A stretch of 64,000 nucleotides of DNA from Clostridia bacterium (lineage in GTDB: Bacteria; Bacillota; Clostridia; Christensenellales; CAG-138), in assembly GCA_017523925.1 (NCBI GenBank), contig JAFWVQ010000026.1, forward strand, positions 1-64,000, in the 5' to 3' direction. Shown here in pieces: positions 25,207 through 34,611 of the stretch. Within the stretch, counting starts at the first letter, position 1; each line of letters opens with the position of its first letter. A model generated the notes under the pieces. It was not told the origin of the DNA. It was given only the letters and a program-made list of their open reading frames with translations, and ran no database searches. Both the position numbers and the translations under genes were made by a program.

Positions 25207-27045
25207 ATGAATGAGAAAATAAGGAATATCGCGATAATCGCGCACGTTGACCACGGCAAGACCACGCTCGTTGATCAGCTTCTGAGGCAGAGCGGCGTTT
25301 TTCGCGCAAACGAAGCCGTGCAGGACAGGGTCATGGACTCCAACGACCTCGAGCGTGAGCGCGGAATAACCATACTTTCAAAGAACACTGCGGTCAATTA
25401 CGGCGAATACCGCATAAACATCGTGGACACCCCCGGGCATGCCGATTTCGGCGGCGAGGTGGAGCGCATCCTCAAGATGGTCGACGGCGTTCTTCTGCTT
25501 GTGGACGCCTTCGAGGGCTGCATGCCGCAGACCCGCTTCGTGCTGAGAAAGGCGCTCGAGCTCGGAAAGATACCGGTCGTGGTCATAAATAAGGTGGACC
25601 GCCCCGGCGCGAGGCCGCTCGAGGTGGTGGACGAGACCTTCGATCTGTTTGTGGAGCTCGGTGCGAGCGACGAGCAGCTCGACTTCCCCATCATCTTCGC
25701 TTCGGCAAAGAACGGCGTTTCCGGCACCGCGCCCGATGCGCTTGAAGACAATATGAAGCCGCTGTTCGACACGATCATCGGCCACGTTCCCGCTCCGCCG
25801 AGCGACGAGACGGGCCCGCTTCAGCTGCTCATCTCCACCATCGACTACGACGATTACGTTGGCCGAATTGGTGTTGGCAGGATCGAGCGCGGCGCCGCCG
25901 TGCGCAACCGCACCGTTTCCGTTTGCATGGAGGGTCAGCCCCCGCGCGAGGCCAAGCTCTCGAGGCTGTACAGGTTCGAGGGGCTCAAGCGCGTTGAGGT
26001 GGAAAGCGTCAACGCGGGCGACATAGTTGCCGTTGCGGGCATCGCTGGCATCTCCATCGGCGAAACGGTTTGCGATCCCGCGTGCATCGAGCCGCTTCCC
26101 TTCGTCCAGATCGACGAGCCGACCGTGAGCATGGATTTCATCGTGAACACGAGCCCGTTCGCCGGCAGGGAGGGAAAGTACGTTACCTCGCGCAATCTGA
26201 GGGACCGCCTGTTCAAGGAGGTTGAAACGAACGTATCCATGCGCGTTGAGGAGACCGGTACCACCGATGCGTTCAAGGTCAGCGGACGCGGCGAGCTGCA
26301 TCTTTCCATACTGATCGAGACCATGCGCCGTCAGGACTTCGAGTTTGCCGTATCCCGCCCCCGCGTGATCATGAAGCGCGATGCGCAGGGCCATCTGCTC
26401 GAGCCCATCGAGGAGCTTACCATCGACGTTCCCGCCGAATACATGGGCACTGTAATGGAGAAGCTCGGCACGAGGCGCGCCGTGATGAACAATATGATAA
26501 ACGACAACGAAGGCAGCGTTCGCCTCGTTTTCGACATACCCGCTCGCGGCCTGATGGGCTATCGCAGCGAGCTTTTGACCGACACTCGCGGCAACGGCGT
26601 TATGAGCCATATCTTCAAGGGGTATGAGCCCTACACCGGCGAGATCACCGAGCGCACGCGCGGCTCGCTCATCGCCTCCGAGACCGGCGAAGCGAATTCC
26701 TACGGCCTTTTCAACACGCAGGAGCGCGGAAGGCTGTTCGTTCGCCCCGGCGACCCGATCTACGAGGGGCAGATCGTTGGCGAATGCTCGCGCAACGAGG
26801 ATATAGTTGTGAACGTTTGCAAGAAAAAGCACGTTACGAATATGCGCGCCTCGGGCTCGGATGAAGCGCTTCGCCTCACTCCCCCGCTCGAGTTCAGCCT
26901 CGAGCAGTGCCTTGAGTTCATCCGCGACGATGAGCTTGTGGAGGTTACGCCCAAAAGCATTCGCATGAGGAAGCGCTTCCTCACCAAGGAGCAGCGCATA
27001 AAGGAATTCAACAGAAAGCAGAACCAATCGCCGGACGAATACTGA
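25207..27045 (+). CDS. typA: Translational GTPase TypA/BipA
   Basis: A 612-residue ribosome-associated GTPase of the EF-G/LepA group, needed for 50S assembly and growth under stress in other bacteria. GTPase motifs are [10 protein letters not shown] (P-loop), RERGITI (switch I), [11 protein letters not shown] and NKVD. The C-terminal BipA domains show [16 protein letters not shown] and the conserved end region [15 protein letters not shown] placed the start at ATG 25207, eight bases after AGG, rather than at the TTG at 25201. Length is normal for the family. Confidence 0.95.
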   Translation: MNEKIRNIAIIAHVDHGKTTLVDQLLRQSGVFRANEAVQDRVMDSNDLERERGITILSKNTAVNYGEYRINIVDTPGHADFGGEVERILKMVDGVLLLVDAFEGCMPQTRFVLRKALELGKIPVVVINKVDRPGARPLEVVDETFDLFVELGASDEQLDFPIIFASAKNGVSGTAPDALEDNMKPLFDTIIGHVPAPPSDETGPLQLLISTIDYDDYVGRIGVGRIERGAAVRNRTVSVCMEGQPPREAKLSRLYRFEGLKRVEVESVNAGDIVAVAGIAGISIGETVCDPACIEPLPFVQIDEPTVSMDFIVNTSPFAGREGKYVTSRNLRDRLFKEVETNVSMRVEETGTTDAFKVSGRGELHLSILIETMRRQDFEFAVSRPRVIMKRDAQGHLLEPIEELTIDVPAEYMGTVMEKLGTRRAVMNNMINDNEGSVRLVFDIPARGLMGYRSELLTDTRGNGVMSHIFKGYEPYTGEITERTRGSLIASETGEANSYGLFNTQERGRLFVRPGDPIYEGQIVGECSRNEDIVVNVCKKKHVTNMRASGSDEALRLTPPLEFSLEQCLEFIRDDELVEVTPKSIRMRKRFLTKEQRIKEFNRKQNQSPDEY

Positions 27046-27135
27046 CGCAGGGCGCATAGCTGCGCCGAAGGCTGCGTTCCGAAGGCTTTTACACGCATCA
27101 TCACAAGCCGATGCGATCAAAAAAGGTGAACTGAA

Positions 27136-27903
27136 ATGGAAGCTTTTCTTCAATCTCTCGCAGAAAAAATAGCGGCTGCGCCATGGCTCGCGCCGCTCAT
27201 AGCCGCGGTTTCGGGCTTTCTGACGTCGCTCATGCCCTGCTCACTCTCGGGCATACCGCTGATCATCGGCTACGTCGGCGGCACGGCGGAGGAAAGCGGC
27301 GAAAGGAACACCAAGCGCGCACTCATGCTGAGCCTGCTTTTCGCTCTCGGCTCGACCTTCACCTTCTGCACGCTCGGCCTTCTCGCTTCGGCGCTCGGCG
27401 AGCTTTTGGAGCACACGGAGCTTATCATGCATATCGTGATGGCGCTGCTGCTCGTTTTGATGGCGCTTCAGATGTGGGGCGTTATAAACATCATCCCCTC
27501 GGGAGGCGCGGTGCTTGCCAAGAGCAGGCTGCGCGGCGGGCTCGGCGCATTCGTTGCCGGCCTTCTTGCGGGGCTTTTCGCTTCGCACTGCGCGATACCG
27601 GTCGTTGTGGCGCTGATGGCTGTTGCGGCGAACGCATCGGGCGGCGGGCTCGTGTACAGCTTCATACTGCTGCTCGTTTTCTCGATCGGACACGCCGTGC
27701 TTTCGGTGATCGCGGGAGTGAGCGTGGGCTTCGTTCAGAAGCTGATGGCGAGCGAAAAATACGAGCGCGTCAGCAAGGTGATCCGCATCGTGCTCGGCTG
27801 CGTTATCATGCTTATCGCGATCTATCTTCTCATAAGCGCGTTCACCGGCGAGCATGAGCACGAGCATGAGGCACTGAGGTTCATCGCAACCTTTATGATC
27901 TAA
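27136..27903 (+). CDS. CcdA/DsbD-family transmembrane electron carrier
   Basis: A 255-residue membrane protein with six or more helices. The two Cys of the family sit in the paired motifs SLMPCSLSGIPLIIGY (helix 1) and LFASHCAIPVVVAL (helix 4). Such proteins carry reducing equivalents from cytoplasmic thioredoxin across the membrane to extracytoplasmic thioredoxin-like proteins. Three TlpA-like candidates for its client are encoded in this window (6206, 44537, 45335). The C-terminus has a His/Glu run (GEHEHEHEA), which may bind metal. It lies 90 bases after typA and 35 bases before alr. Confidence 0.85.
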   Translation: MEAFLQSLAEKIAAAPWLAPLIAAVSGFLTSLMPCSLSGIPLIIGYVGGTAEESGERNTKRALMLSLLFALGSTFTFCTLGLLASALGELLEHTELIMHIVMALLLVLMALQMWGVINIIPSGGAVLAKSRLRGGLGAFVAGLLAGLFASHCAIPVVVALMAVAANASGGGLVYSFILLLVFSIGHAVLSVIAGVSVGFVQKLMASEKYERVSKVIRIVLGCVIMLIAIYLLISAFTGEHEHEHEALRFIATFMI

Positions 27904-27937
27904 CCGTTGATCCCATTAAGGCATGGAGGTACCCGCC

Positions 27938-29071
27938 TTGTATAAACTGGATAAAACCACGAGAACCTGGGCCGAGATCGATCTTTCCGCGCTCAAGCAC
28001 AATCTCAACTACGCCAAGCGAAGCATCGGCCGCAAGGTCATCTGCGTTATCAAGGCGGATGCCTACGGTCACGGCGCTGTCGAATGCGGAAGATACCTTG
28101 AGGCGCACGGCGCGGATATGTTCGCCGTGGCGGCGCTTCAGGAGGCGATCGAGCTGCGCGAAAGCGGAATCAAGCTTCCGATACTGATCCTTGGCTACAC
28201 CGCGCCCGAGCATGCGGCGATCATCTCCAAGCTCGATCTCGAGCAGACCGTTGTGGACGAGGAGCACGCCTTCCGTCTCAATCAGGCGGCGAAGGAGGCG
28301 GGCGTGACCGTAAAGGTGCACGCGAGCCTGGACACGGGCATGTCCCGAATAGGCATCTTCGCGCAGGCGGATCATATGTCCGCAATACTCGCCGTGGAGC
28401 ATATCTGCAACATGAGCAATCTTGACTGCGTTGGAATGTACACGCATTTCGCGGCTGCGGATGACCCCGCGGAGTACGAGTTCACCAATTTTCAGTACAG
28501 GAACTACTCGATCGTTTACAGCGGCCTCGCCGAGCGCGGCATAAGGATACCGAACTGCCATGTTTCCAACTCCGCCGCGATCCTATCGAGCCCCGTGCAT
28601 TTTGACTCGATACGCGAGGGCATCATCCTCTACGGGCTCTATCCGAACAGCAAGCCGGTTGAATACGGCGTGCTCGAGCCGGTCATGACGCTTAAGACGC
28701 GCGTTACGCAGGTCCGCCCCCTGCCCGCCGGAGTCACGGTCGGCTACGGCAGGACCTACCGCACCGAATCGCCCATTACGAGCGCGGTCATCGGCGCCGG
28801 GTATGCGGACGGCTATTCAAGAAGGCTCTCCAACAATGCGCGAGTGGCGATAAACGGGAATTTCTATCCGCAGATCGGGCGCATCTGCATGGACGCCTCG
28901 ATGGTGAACGTGACCGGCGGGGACGTCAAGCAGGGCGATATCGCAACACTCTTCGGCCGCGGCGGAATGAGCCTTGAGGAGGTTTCGCAGATAGTGGGCA
29001 CGATAAACTACGAGCTCGCATGCCTTGTTACCAAGCGCACGGGAAGGGTGTACGTGAACGGCGATGAATAA
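27938..29071 (+). CDS. alr: Alanine racemase
   Basis: A 377-residue PLP enzyme that makes D-alanine for peptidoglycan. The PLP lysine is in VICVIKADAYGHGA. Other family motifs are RTWAEIDLSAL, HASLDTGMSRIGI, GMYTHFAAAD, the catalytic Tyr in GAGYADGYSR and GRICMDASMVNV. The best start is TTG 27938 (MYKLDKTTRTWAEI), eight bases after GGAGG. The ATG at 27923 forms part of that ribosome binding site. Confidence 0.93.
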   Translation: MYKLDKTTRTWAEIDLSALKHNLNYAKRSIGRKVICVIKADAYGHGAVECGRYLEAHGADMFAVAALQEAIELRESGIKLPILILGYTAPEHAAIISKLDLEQTVVDEEHAFRLNQAAKEAGVTVKVHASLDTGMSRIGIFAQADHMSAILAVEHICNMSNLDCVGMYTHFAAADDPAEYEFTNFQYRNYSIVYSGLAERGIRIPNCHVSNSAAILSSPVHFDSIREGIILYGLYPNSKPVEYGVLEPVMTLKTRVTQVRPLPAGVTVGYGRTYRTESPITSAVIGAGYADGYSRRLSNNARVAINGNFYPQIGRICMDASMVNVTGGDVKQGDIATLFGRGGMSLEEVSQIVGTINYELACLVTKRTGRVYVNGDE

Positions 29072-29107
29072 GCCCGTTTCAGTTTGACAAGCTGCTTTAA
29101 CAAGCTT

Positions 29108-29137
29108 AAAGCCGGGGTTTGCTTTCCCCGGCTTTTG
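29108..29137. terminator. Terminator between alr and the NUDIX gene
   Basis: AAAGCCGGGG / CCCCGGCTTT with an eight-base loop, followed by TT. The symmetric A and T flanks allow use by both convergent genes. Confidence 0.82.
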
Positions 29138-29152
29138 ATTTGAAACGGTGTG

Positions 29153-29632
29153 TTATTCGTTTGCTTTCGCGCTGTTTTCTTCTGGTATCGGCAGGCAAAC
29201 GCCGCTGAAGAAGGCTTTTACGGCGGCTCTGTGATCCTCGGCAAAGAGCTCGGGAAGCTCGTTTTCCGCAAAGAAGCGCAGCTCGAGCGATTCTTCGTCG
29301 GTGCGCGGCTCGCCGCTAACGATGCTTGCGATATAGTACGCGCCGATCACGTGCGCCCTATCGCCGTTCGGCCAGATCATGTCGTGGTTGTGGAATATGC
29401 CGAGAAAGCCCTCGAGCTTGACTTCGAGCCCCGTTTCCTCCGTCATCTCTCGAACGGCGCCCTCACGATAGGTTTCGTTCAGCTCGAGGATCCCGCCGGG
29501 GAGCCCCCATTTGCCGTTGTCGCTGCGGCGCTGCAGCAGGATCCTTCCGCCGCGCGCTATCACTCCGCCGGTAGCATTGAGAATGATCTTTTGAGAACCG
29601 ACGGCGCTTCTGATAGATTTTACGTAGTCCAT
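29153..29632 (-). CDS. NUDIX hydrolase
   Basis: A 159-residue protein with a full NUDIX box, GGILELNETYREGAVREM followed by TEETGLEV (about residues 46-71), which fits Gx5Ex7REUxEExGU. The family hydrolyses nucleoside diphosphates linked to another group: 8-oxo-dGTP, ADP-ribose, dinucleotide polyphosphates and others. The substrate is not identifiable. The ATG at 29632 follows GAGGAGG. It has its own promoter at 29681-29709. Confidence 0.88.
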   Translation of the reverse strand: MDYVKSIRSAVGSQKIILNATGGVIARGGRILLQRRSDNGKWGLPGGILELNETYREGAVREMTEETGLEVKLEGFLGIFHNHDMIWPNGDRAHVIGAYYIASIVSGEPRTDEESLELRFFAENELPELFAEDHRAAVKAFFSGVCLPIPEENSAKANE

Positions 29633-29680
29633 ATTGCCTCCTCACAGGGGCGGCGATTCGCCCGAGCCTTTATATCGCGT

Positions 29681-29709
29681 ATTATAGCAGATAGTGCCGC
29701 ATCGTTCAA
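29681..29709 (-). promoter_or_regulatory. Promoter of the NUDIX gene
   Basis: Minus-strand TTGAAC (29704-29709), 17-base spacer, TATAAT (29681-29686). Confidence 0.75.
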
Positions 29710-29767
29710 GCGCTGGGTTTCTTTACGGTGCAGGTCGAAATATACTTTTTGTATGGATAAAAACATG

Positions 29768-29796
29768 TTGAAGAAATGTGCTTTCCATGATATAAT
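29768..29796 (+). promoter_or_regulatory. Promoter of the rpsF-ssb-rpsR operon
   Basis: TTGAAG (29768-29773), 17-base spacer, TATAAT (29791-29796), leaving a leader of about 50 bases before the rpsF GTG. Confidence 0.8.
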
Positions 29797-29810
29797 TATT
29801 CGCCAACAAC

Positions 29811-29833
29811 CTTGCGCCCACGGGCGCCACAAG
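29811..29833 (+). promoter_or_regulatory. Candidate S6:S18-type leader hairpin
   Basis: The rpsF leader can form CTT-GCGCC, loop CACG, GGCGC-bulge CAC-AAG. Leaders of rpsF-ssb-rpsR operons often carry a bulged hairpin bound by the S6:S18 complex for feedback control. The known CCG bulge signature is not clear here, so this assignment rests mainly on position. Confidence 0.35.
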
Positions 29834-29853
29834 ACCATAAGGAGGTGAATTAA

Positions 29854-30141
29854 GTGAAAAAGTACGAAAGCCTGTATGTTATCGTGCCCGAGCTTAATGA
29901 GGAGGAGACCAAGTCCGTAATCGATAAGTTCAACGGCATCATCACCGCCAACGGCGGCGAGATCGTGAAGGTGGACGAATGGGGCAAGCGCCGTCTTGCA
30001 TACCCCATCGACTACAAGAACGAGGGCTACTACGTTCTGGTTGTATTTGAGAGCGAAGGCAATCTGCCCGCAGAGCTCGAGCGCAACATGAAGAACGATG
30101 AGAAGATCATGCGCTACAAGGTTACCGTTCATCACGAGTAA
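29854..30141 (+). CDS. rpsF: 30S ribosomal protein S6
   Basis: A 95-residue S6 protein that pairs with S18 on the 30S platform. Family stretches are KYESLYVIVPELNEEE, VDEWGKRRLAYPIDYKNEGY and ELERNMKNDEKIMRYKV. The start codon is GTG with a near-perfect AAGGAGGTG six bases upstream. First gene of the rpsF-ssb-rpsR operon. Confidence 0.97.
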   Translation: MKKYESLYVIVPELNEEETKSVIDKFNGIITANGGEIVKVDEWGKRRLAYPIDYKNEGYYVLVVFESEGNLPAELERNMKNDEKIMRYKVTVHHE

Positions 30142-30184
30142 TTTAGCCGAAAACCGAAGGATGCATTAGAAAGGGATATGATTT

Positions 30185-30745
30185 ATGAATAAGATTTTTT
30201 TGATCGGCAACCTTACCGCGGACCCCGAGATGCGCACCACGCCCAACGGCGTAAGCGTGTGCACCATGAACATTGCAGTCAACCGCAGGTTCTCCTCCGC
30301 CCGTGAGGAGCGCCAGACGGATTTCTTCCGCGTTACCGCTTGGAGGCAGCTCGGCGAAAGCTGCGGCCGTTTTCTGAGCAAGGGCAGGAAGGTTTGCGTG
30401 GTTGGCGAGCTTTCCGCGCGCACCTATGAAGCAAAGGACGGCACCATGAGGTTCTCCCTTGAGGTCACCGCCGATGAAGTCGAGTTCCTTTCCCCCCGTG
30501 AGAACAACGGCTACCCCAACCAGGGCGGCTATCAGGGTCCCCAGGGCCCCAATCAGGGCGGCTATCAGCAGCAGGGCTATACCCGCAATTATCCCCCGCA
30601 GGATCACGGCGCAGGCAATCAGGGTCAGAACAGTTGGCCGACCCAGCCCGCTCCCGGCGGCAACGAGTTTGCAGGCACCCCGCTGAATTCCGGTGATTCG
30701 TCCGACGGCTTCACCAATATCAACGACGATGAATTCCCGTTTTAA
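30185..30745 (+). CDS. ssb: Single-stranded DNA-binding protein
   Basis: A 186-residue SSB. The OB-fold is at about 1-105 (MNKIFLIGNLTADPEMR, NRRFSSAREERQTDFFRVTA, GRKVCVVGELSART). A Gly/Gln/Asn/Pro-rich flexible linker follows (YPNQGGYQGPQGPNQGG). The acidic interaction tip DDEFPF that recruits repair and replication partners forms the C-terminus. It lies between rpsF and rpsR as in most Firmicutes and has GAAAGGG upstream. Confidence 0.96.
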   Translation: MNKIFLIGNLTADPEMRTTPNGVSVCTMNIAVNRRFSSAREERQTDFFRVTAWRQLGESCGRFLSKGRKVCVVGELSARTYEAKDGTMRFSLEVTADEVEFLSPRENNGYPNQGGYQGPQGPNQGGYQQQGYTRNYPPQDHGAGNQGQNSWPTQPAPGGNEFAGTPLNSGDSSDGFTNINDDEFPF

Positions 30746-30768
30746 TTTTGCGAAAGGAGTAAGTTTCA

Positions 30769-31011
30769 ATGGAAGACCGCAAAATGAGACCCCGCGTCAG
30801 AAAGTCCAGGCGTAAAGTCTGCCAGTTCTGCGTTGATAAGGTCGAGCATATCGACTATAAGGACGCTGCAAAGCTTCGCAAGTTCATCACCGAACGCGGC
30901 AAGATCATGCCCCGCAGGATGAGCGGCGTTTGCGCCGAGCATCAGAGGTCGCTTGCGACCGCAATCAAGTCCGCCCGTCAGGTCGCTCTTCTGCCCTACG
31001 TTCAGGACTGA
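30769..31011 (+). CDS. rpsR: 30S ribosomal protein S18, zinc-binding type
   Basis: An 80-residue S18. It keeps the cysteine pair CQFC near the N-terminus and CAEH later, the C+ zinc-binding form of this protein. The family stretch is [20 protein letters not shown], then [22 protein letters not shown] precedes the ATG. Last gene of the operon, followed by a strong terminator. Confidence 0.96.
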   Translation: MEDRKMRPRVRKSRRKVCQFCVDKVEHIDYKDAAKLRKFITERGKIMPRRMSGVCAEHQRSLATAIKSARQVALLPYVQD

Positions 31012-31034
31012 TAACAAATCGGCTTATAGAATCA

Positions 31035-31065
31035 AAAACCGCAGGCCCCGGCCCGCGGTTTTTTT
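31035..31065 (+). terminator. Terminator of the rpsF-ssb-rpsR operon
   Basis: AAACCGCAGGCC / GGCCCGCGGTTT with one mismatch and a run of seven T. It overlaps the stop codon of the convergent gene at 31064. Confidence 0.85.
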
Positions 31066-31663
31066 ATCCGATAACGATCATTGCCATAATATAAACAGTT
31101 GTGATGATCAACGGCAGCATTATCAAATGGATCCTCGTTTTTCTTGCTTCATCCCGTTCTCTTGTTCTTAACGCATCGATATCGATCAATGCAAGCCTCG
31201 GAAACTTTTCGCAGCATTTCAGCTTGAGCGTTTCCCCCACTTCAAGTGAATTCGGATACAGCTCCCGTTTGCTAATAAGCGGTGTGGGCGGAAACTCTTT
31301 CGTGTATCGTTTCCCGGCAGCAGTATAAGAAATTTTCAGCGAGAACCGCATACTGTCGCTCCATTCATCGGCTGAAGCGCGATTTGGAGCAGCGATAGTT
31401 TGAACACTTTCTATCTTGCCTTCGGAATCAACTCCGTTTCGCTCAATGTAGGCTGTCAAGATGGTGCGAAGCAGCCCCCATGCGCAGAGCAGGTCAACTA
31501 TCAACACGATCAGGCCTATGCAGACCTTTACCGTCGTTTTTATTAATGCTTCATGTGATTCTTTCGCAATCAGTCCGCTTCGAATCAGAGCGCAAATGAG
31601 CGCGGCTATAGCGATTCCACCGAGAATGCCAATCACAAGTTCTTTTAAAGGTTTGATCTTCAT
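31064..31663 (-). CDS. Membrane protein with an extramembrane central domain
   Basis: A 199-residue protein with two N-terminal helices (ELVIGILGGIAIAALICAL, CIGLIVLIVDLLCAWGLL), a central soluble region of about 75-165 (MRFSLKISYTAAGKRYTKEF, LYPNSLEVGETLKLKCC) and one C-terminal helix (LIMLPLIITTVYIMAMIVI). The central part resembles the small beta-rich DUF3592-type domain seen in many membrane proteins, but I am not sure of that family. It is somewhat AT-richer than its neighbours. Function is unknown. Confidence 0.75.
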   Translation of the reverse strand: MKIKPLKELVIGILGGIAIAALICALIRSGLIAKESHEALIKTTVKVCIGLIVLIVDLLCAWGLLRTILTAYIERNGVDSEGKIESVQTIAAPNRASADEWSDSMRFSLKISYTAAGKRYTKEFPPTPLISKRELYPNSLEVGETLKLKCCEKFPRLALIDIDALRTRERDEARKTRIHLIMLPLIITTVYIMAMIVIG

Positions 31664-31685
31664 AAGGCTAATTTCAGTATCAGTG

Positions 31686-31714
31686 TTAAAACGGCGCGGG
31701 TTTTGCCCGCGCCG
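31686..31714 (-). terminator. Terminator of the clostripain-type gene
   Basis: CGGCGCGGG (31692-31700) and CCCGCGCCG (31706-31714) form a perfect 9-bp stem. On the minus strand TTTTAA follows. It lies 33 bases past the stop at 31747. Confidence 0.75.
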
Positions 31715-31746
31715 CTTCGTTCATTAAAGCATGCTGTGTGTGATGA

Positions 31747-34332
31747 TCACTTATTGGTGAGCACCGGAGTCCAGTATTCCTGAGCATACAGGTCGGTGAA
31801 CAGATAGGTCGCGCTTGCGGCGGTCTGCCAATCGGGCAGATATACGTCGCTGATCTTCATGTTCGCAGAATAGGTGAGCTGATCGCCGAACTTGTAGGAG
31901 TCAACGTACTCGCCGTTGTAGTTGTAGTAGTCGCAAACGATGTCGATCTTATCGCCCTCGTTGAGCTCGGTGATGCCCTTGGCGATGGTCTCGGTCTCGC
32001 CGTTGACGTAGATATTGCGCGCGCCGGCGATATAGCCATTGGGCTGCTCGTTTGTGAACACGAGGATGAGCTCCGCGCGGTCGCCGTTGAGCAGAACGGG
32101 AACCCTGCCGGTGATTACGTAGTTATTGCCGTCGTAGGTCTCGTTCACAACGTAGTAGGCAACGGGCTGATCGTTGATTGCGAGCCATGTGCCCTCGTAT
32201 TCGCCGATGAGCTTGCCGTCGTCGGTGAAGTCGTAGATATTATCCATGCCGAGGTCGATATAGCCGGAGCCGTCGTCATAGAAGACGTTGAGCTGCAGGT
32301 TCTGAACGAGGTTCCACTGATCCTCGGAGAGCTGCATGACGTTTTTGCCGTTCTCTGTTTTCCAAACGAGGTTGTTGGGATCGAAGTAATGCTGGCTGAT
32401 GTACTGCGCAGCCTCCTCCTTATCGCCGATGCTCCTGCCGAAGAAGTCGGAGCTGCCGCCGGTCAGAGAGGAGAGCAGATCGCCGCCGCCACCGCCGCCG
32501 AGCAGGCCGCCGAGCAGATCGCCGATGCCGCCAACGGACTGGGTGCTGCCGTTGCCGGCGCTGGTGCCGCCGAGCAGGGAGGAAAGCGGAGAGGAAACGC
32601 CGCCTGCGGAAGCCGTTGTACCGACGGCCTGACCCGCAACGCCCATGCTCGCGAACTGCTGGATGCAGCGGGAGTATGCGCTGTCGATGCCGATCGCCTG
32701 ATAGGTGGCGACCGCGCTGTCGACCTTGGAGGACCTCTTATAGGGGAAGAATACGGAGAGACCGTAGCAGTTCGTCATATTGGACGAGGTCCTATTATAC
32801 TTTACCGCGCCGAGGATAGCATCCGCAAGCGCCTTGCTCTCGGTGGTGTTGAGGTTGTAGGCAAGGTGCACAAGGTCGATCTGATCGATCTTGCTGGATG
32901 CGGCGAACTCCCTGGTGCTGCTTCTGGCGTTGGAAACGGTTTGATAATCGCTCTTGACCAGATCCGCAGTTGCGTTCGCAAAGTCGGAGAACTTCGCTTC
33001 AACGGTGTTGCCGAGCTCCGCAAGGTCGACCACGGAGAGAGTGGTGGACTGACCCGCGCACTTGCGGCCGCACTCCGCAACGAATTCATCGACGATCATC
33101 TTGCCGAGCTCCACGGTGGGCATGGAGGTGTTGTTGCCAAGGGCGGTGAGCCAGTTGGTGTAGTACCAGCCGACGCCGGGCTCGGTCTCCTCGGAAGCGA
33201 TCATATAGTCCGCATAGGGCTCGAGCATGAGACCGGTCTCAAGCGTTGCCATAAGGCAGGCGTCGAAGCCGATGAAATCGAAGATGGTCTGCGAATTCTT
33301 GACGGCGTCGTTGATGCCCTTGAGGGACATGGAGCCGGTGTTCGCGTTCTTCTCGTCGTAGCCGTAGCCGCTGACGGTGCCGGAGCCGTGGTCCCAGAGG
33401 ATGAGGCCGTAGCGGTTCGCGGGATAGTTCTGCTTGCAGAAATTGATGAAGCTGGTGAGGACCGCTGGCTTGGTCATGGAATCCATTCCCGCATCCGCAA
33501 CGAGCGTGCGCAGACCGCCGTTTTCGATCTTATAGATCTGGTTTACGGAGCTGCTTACGACGTTGTTTTTCCACTGCTTGCAGCCGCCGGTGAAGACGAT
33601 GAGGTTGATATTGTCGCCGAACTTGGCGTTGAGCATCTCCTGCAGGTCGTTGGTGCCCATGCCGTGCTTGGATTCAAGGTCGGTGCCGCACATATAGACC
33701 ATCAGGGTGATGACGTCCCTGCCGTTGCCGAGGATCTGGGTGCGCTTTGCCCTTGAGCCCGCTGCAACGGAGGTGTCGAGCTTGCCGGTGTTGGCGGACT
33801 GGACCCAACCGGTGGAAACGGTGCCGCCGCCGGAGAAATCGCCGCCCATGAGGCTGCCGAGGATGCCGGAGAACATGCTGCTGCCGCCGTTGCCGCCCTG
33901 ATTTGCGGGGGGCTGGGTAACGGTGTTAAGACCGGTGCCGGAACCGCCTCCGCCGAGCAGGCCGCTCAGAAGGCCGCCGCCACCGCCGCCGCATTTGCCG
34001 AGGAGCAGGACCGCAAGCACGATCAGCACGATCGCGCCGAGACCGAGGCCGCCGGCGCGGGTGACGTTGCTCGAGCCATGGCCGCTGCCGCCGGTGCTGT
34101 GGAACTGCTGATTGCCGGAGCCGCCGGAGCTGCCGGAGCTCTGAAATCCGCTGCCGGAGGGACGGGGCGAGGAACCGGTGGGGCGGGCCGAACCGCCGGT
34201 GGGACGGCTCGAATAGCCTTCTTTTCTGCCGACGGGACCCGTGCCGAGCCCTTCGCCGCGCTTTTTCATGCTGTTGCCGCTTGCCTGACCGGTGACGTTC
34301 TTTTCACGCCCTCTTGGTCTGTTGTTTTCCAT
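31747..34332 (-). CDS. Membrane-anchored clostripain-family (C11) cysteine protease
   Basis: An 861-residue protein. Residues 1-95 form a basic, Gly/Ser/Pro-rich, probably cytoplasmic tail (RPTGGSARPTGSSPRPSGSG). A membrane helix (GLGLGAIVLIVLAVLLLG) lies at about 94-112, followed by glycine-rich spacers and then the C11 peptidase domain. The catalytic His is in LILWDHGSG (about 315) and the Cys in IGFDACLMATLE (about 357). A second low-complexity Gly/Ser linker at about 560-625 separates the protease from a C-terminal beta-rich domain. Clostripain relatives cut after Arg or Lys and are usually secreted; the type II anchor is less usual. The promoter is at 34438-34466. Confidence 0.88.
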   Translation of the reverse strand: MENNRPRGREKNVTGQASGNSMKKRGEGLGTGPVGRKEGYSSRPTGGSARPTGSSPRPSGSGFQSSGSSGGSGNQQFHSTGGSGHGSSNVTRAGGLGLGAIVLIVLAVLLLGKCGGGGGGLLSGLLGGGGSGTGLNTVTQPPANQGGNGGSSMFSGILGSLMGGDFSGGGTVSTGWVQSANTGKLDTSVAAGSRAKRTQILGNGRDVITLMVYMCGTDLESKHGMGTNDLQEMLNAKFGDNINLIVFTGGCKQWKNNVVSSSVNQIYKIENGGLRTLVADAGMDSMTKPAVLTSFINFCKQNYPANRYGLILWDHGSGTVSGYGYDEKNANTGSMSLKGINDAVKNSQTIFDFIGFDACLMATLETGLMLEPYADYMIASEETEPGVGWYYTNWLTALGNNTSMPTVELGKMIVDEFVAECGRKCAGQSTTLSVVDLAELGNTVEAKFSDFANATADLVKSDYQTVSNARSSTREFAASSKIDQIDLVHLAYNLNTTESKALADAILGAVKYNRTSSNMTNCYGLSVFFPYKRSSKVDSAVATYQAIGIDSAYSRCIQQFASMGVAGQAVGTTASAGGVSSPLSSLLGGTSAGNGSTQSVGGIGDLLGGLLGGGGGGDLLSSLTGGSSDFFGRSIGDKEEAAQYISQHYFDPNNLVWKTENGKNVMQLSEDQWNLVQNLQLNVFYDDGSGYIDLGMDNIYDFTDDGKLIGEYEGTWLAINDQPVAYYVVNETYDGNNYVITGRVPVLLNGDRAELILVFTNEQPNGYIAGARNIYVNGETETIAKGITELNEGDKIDIVCDYYNYNGEYVDSYKFGDQLTYSANMKISDVYLPDWQTAASATYLFTDLYAQEYWTPVLTNK

Positions 34333-34437
34333 TCAGAAATACCTCCTTGAAACTTTGGTGAGAATGAGCATGCCGGTTCGCGCGAATCGCAGCGAGAAAA
34401 GCCGAACGCGCGCCGAGCGCATACTCCAACAGTAAAA

Positions 34438-34466
34438 ATTATACTCCTAATATACGAAAAAAGCAA
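34438..34466 (-). promoter_or_regulatory. Promoter of the clostripain-type gene
   Basis: Minus-strand TTGCTT (34461-34466), 17-base spacer, TATAAT (34438-34443), about 105 bases ahead of the ATG. Confidence 0.7.
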
Positions 34467-34505
34467 TAGCGAAGCGAGAATTGTCAACAAATAGCCCAAA
34501 TCAAA

Positions 34506-34547
34506 GCGGCTTTGCGCCGGTTGAAAACAACTTTTACGCAAAGCCGC
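34506..34547 (-). terminator. Hairpin downstream of the gene at 34612
   Basis: An 11-bp stem GCGGCTTTGCG / CGCAAAGCCGC with a 20-base loop, followed on the minus strand by TTTGATTTG. A second small hairpin (GCTGCAC/GTGCAGC) lies at 34581-34600. Confidence 0.5.
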
Positions 34548-34611
34548 CATAATTTAATCTATTTCGGCTGCCTAGGAATCGCTGCACGGAGCTGTGCAGC
34601 AGCCCGTGTGC

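Noticed and set aside
24919..25254. Minus-strand open frame of 111 codons between spoVAD and typA, considered as a missing spoVAC
   Set aside because: It shows no SpoVAC features, overlaps the typA start and promoter, and has no ribosome binding site.
25378..27153. Long minus-strand open frame (591 codons) opposite typA
   Set aside because: It is antisense to a fully conserved GTPase, has no recognisable domain, and its composition (many Arg/His/Ala/Leu) is that of a mirrored GC-rich gene.
32389..33756. Plus-strand open frame opposite the clostripain-type gene
   Set aside because: Shadow of the glycine-rich coding sequence; no family features.
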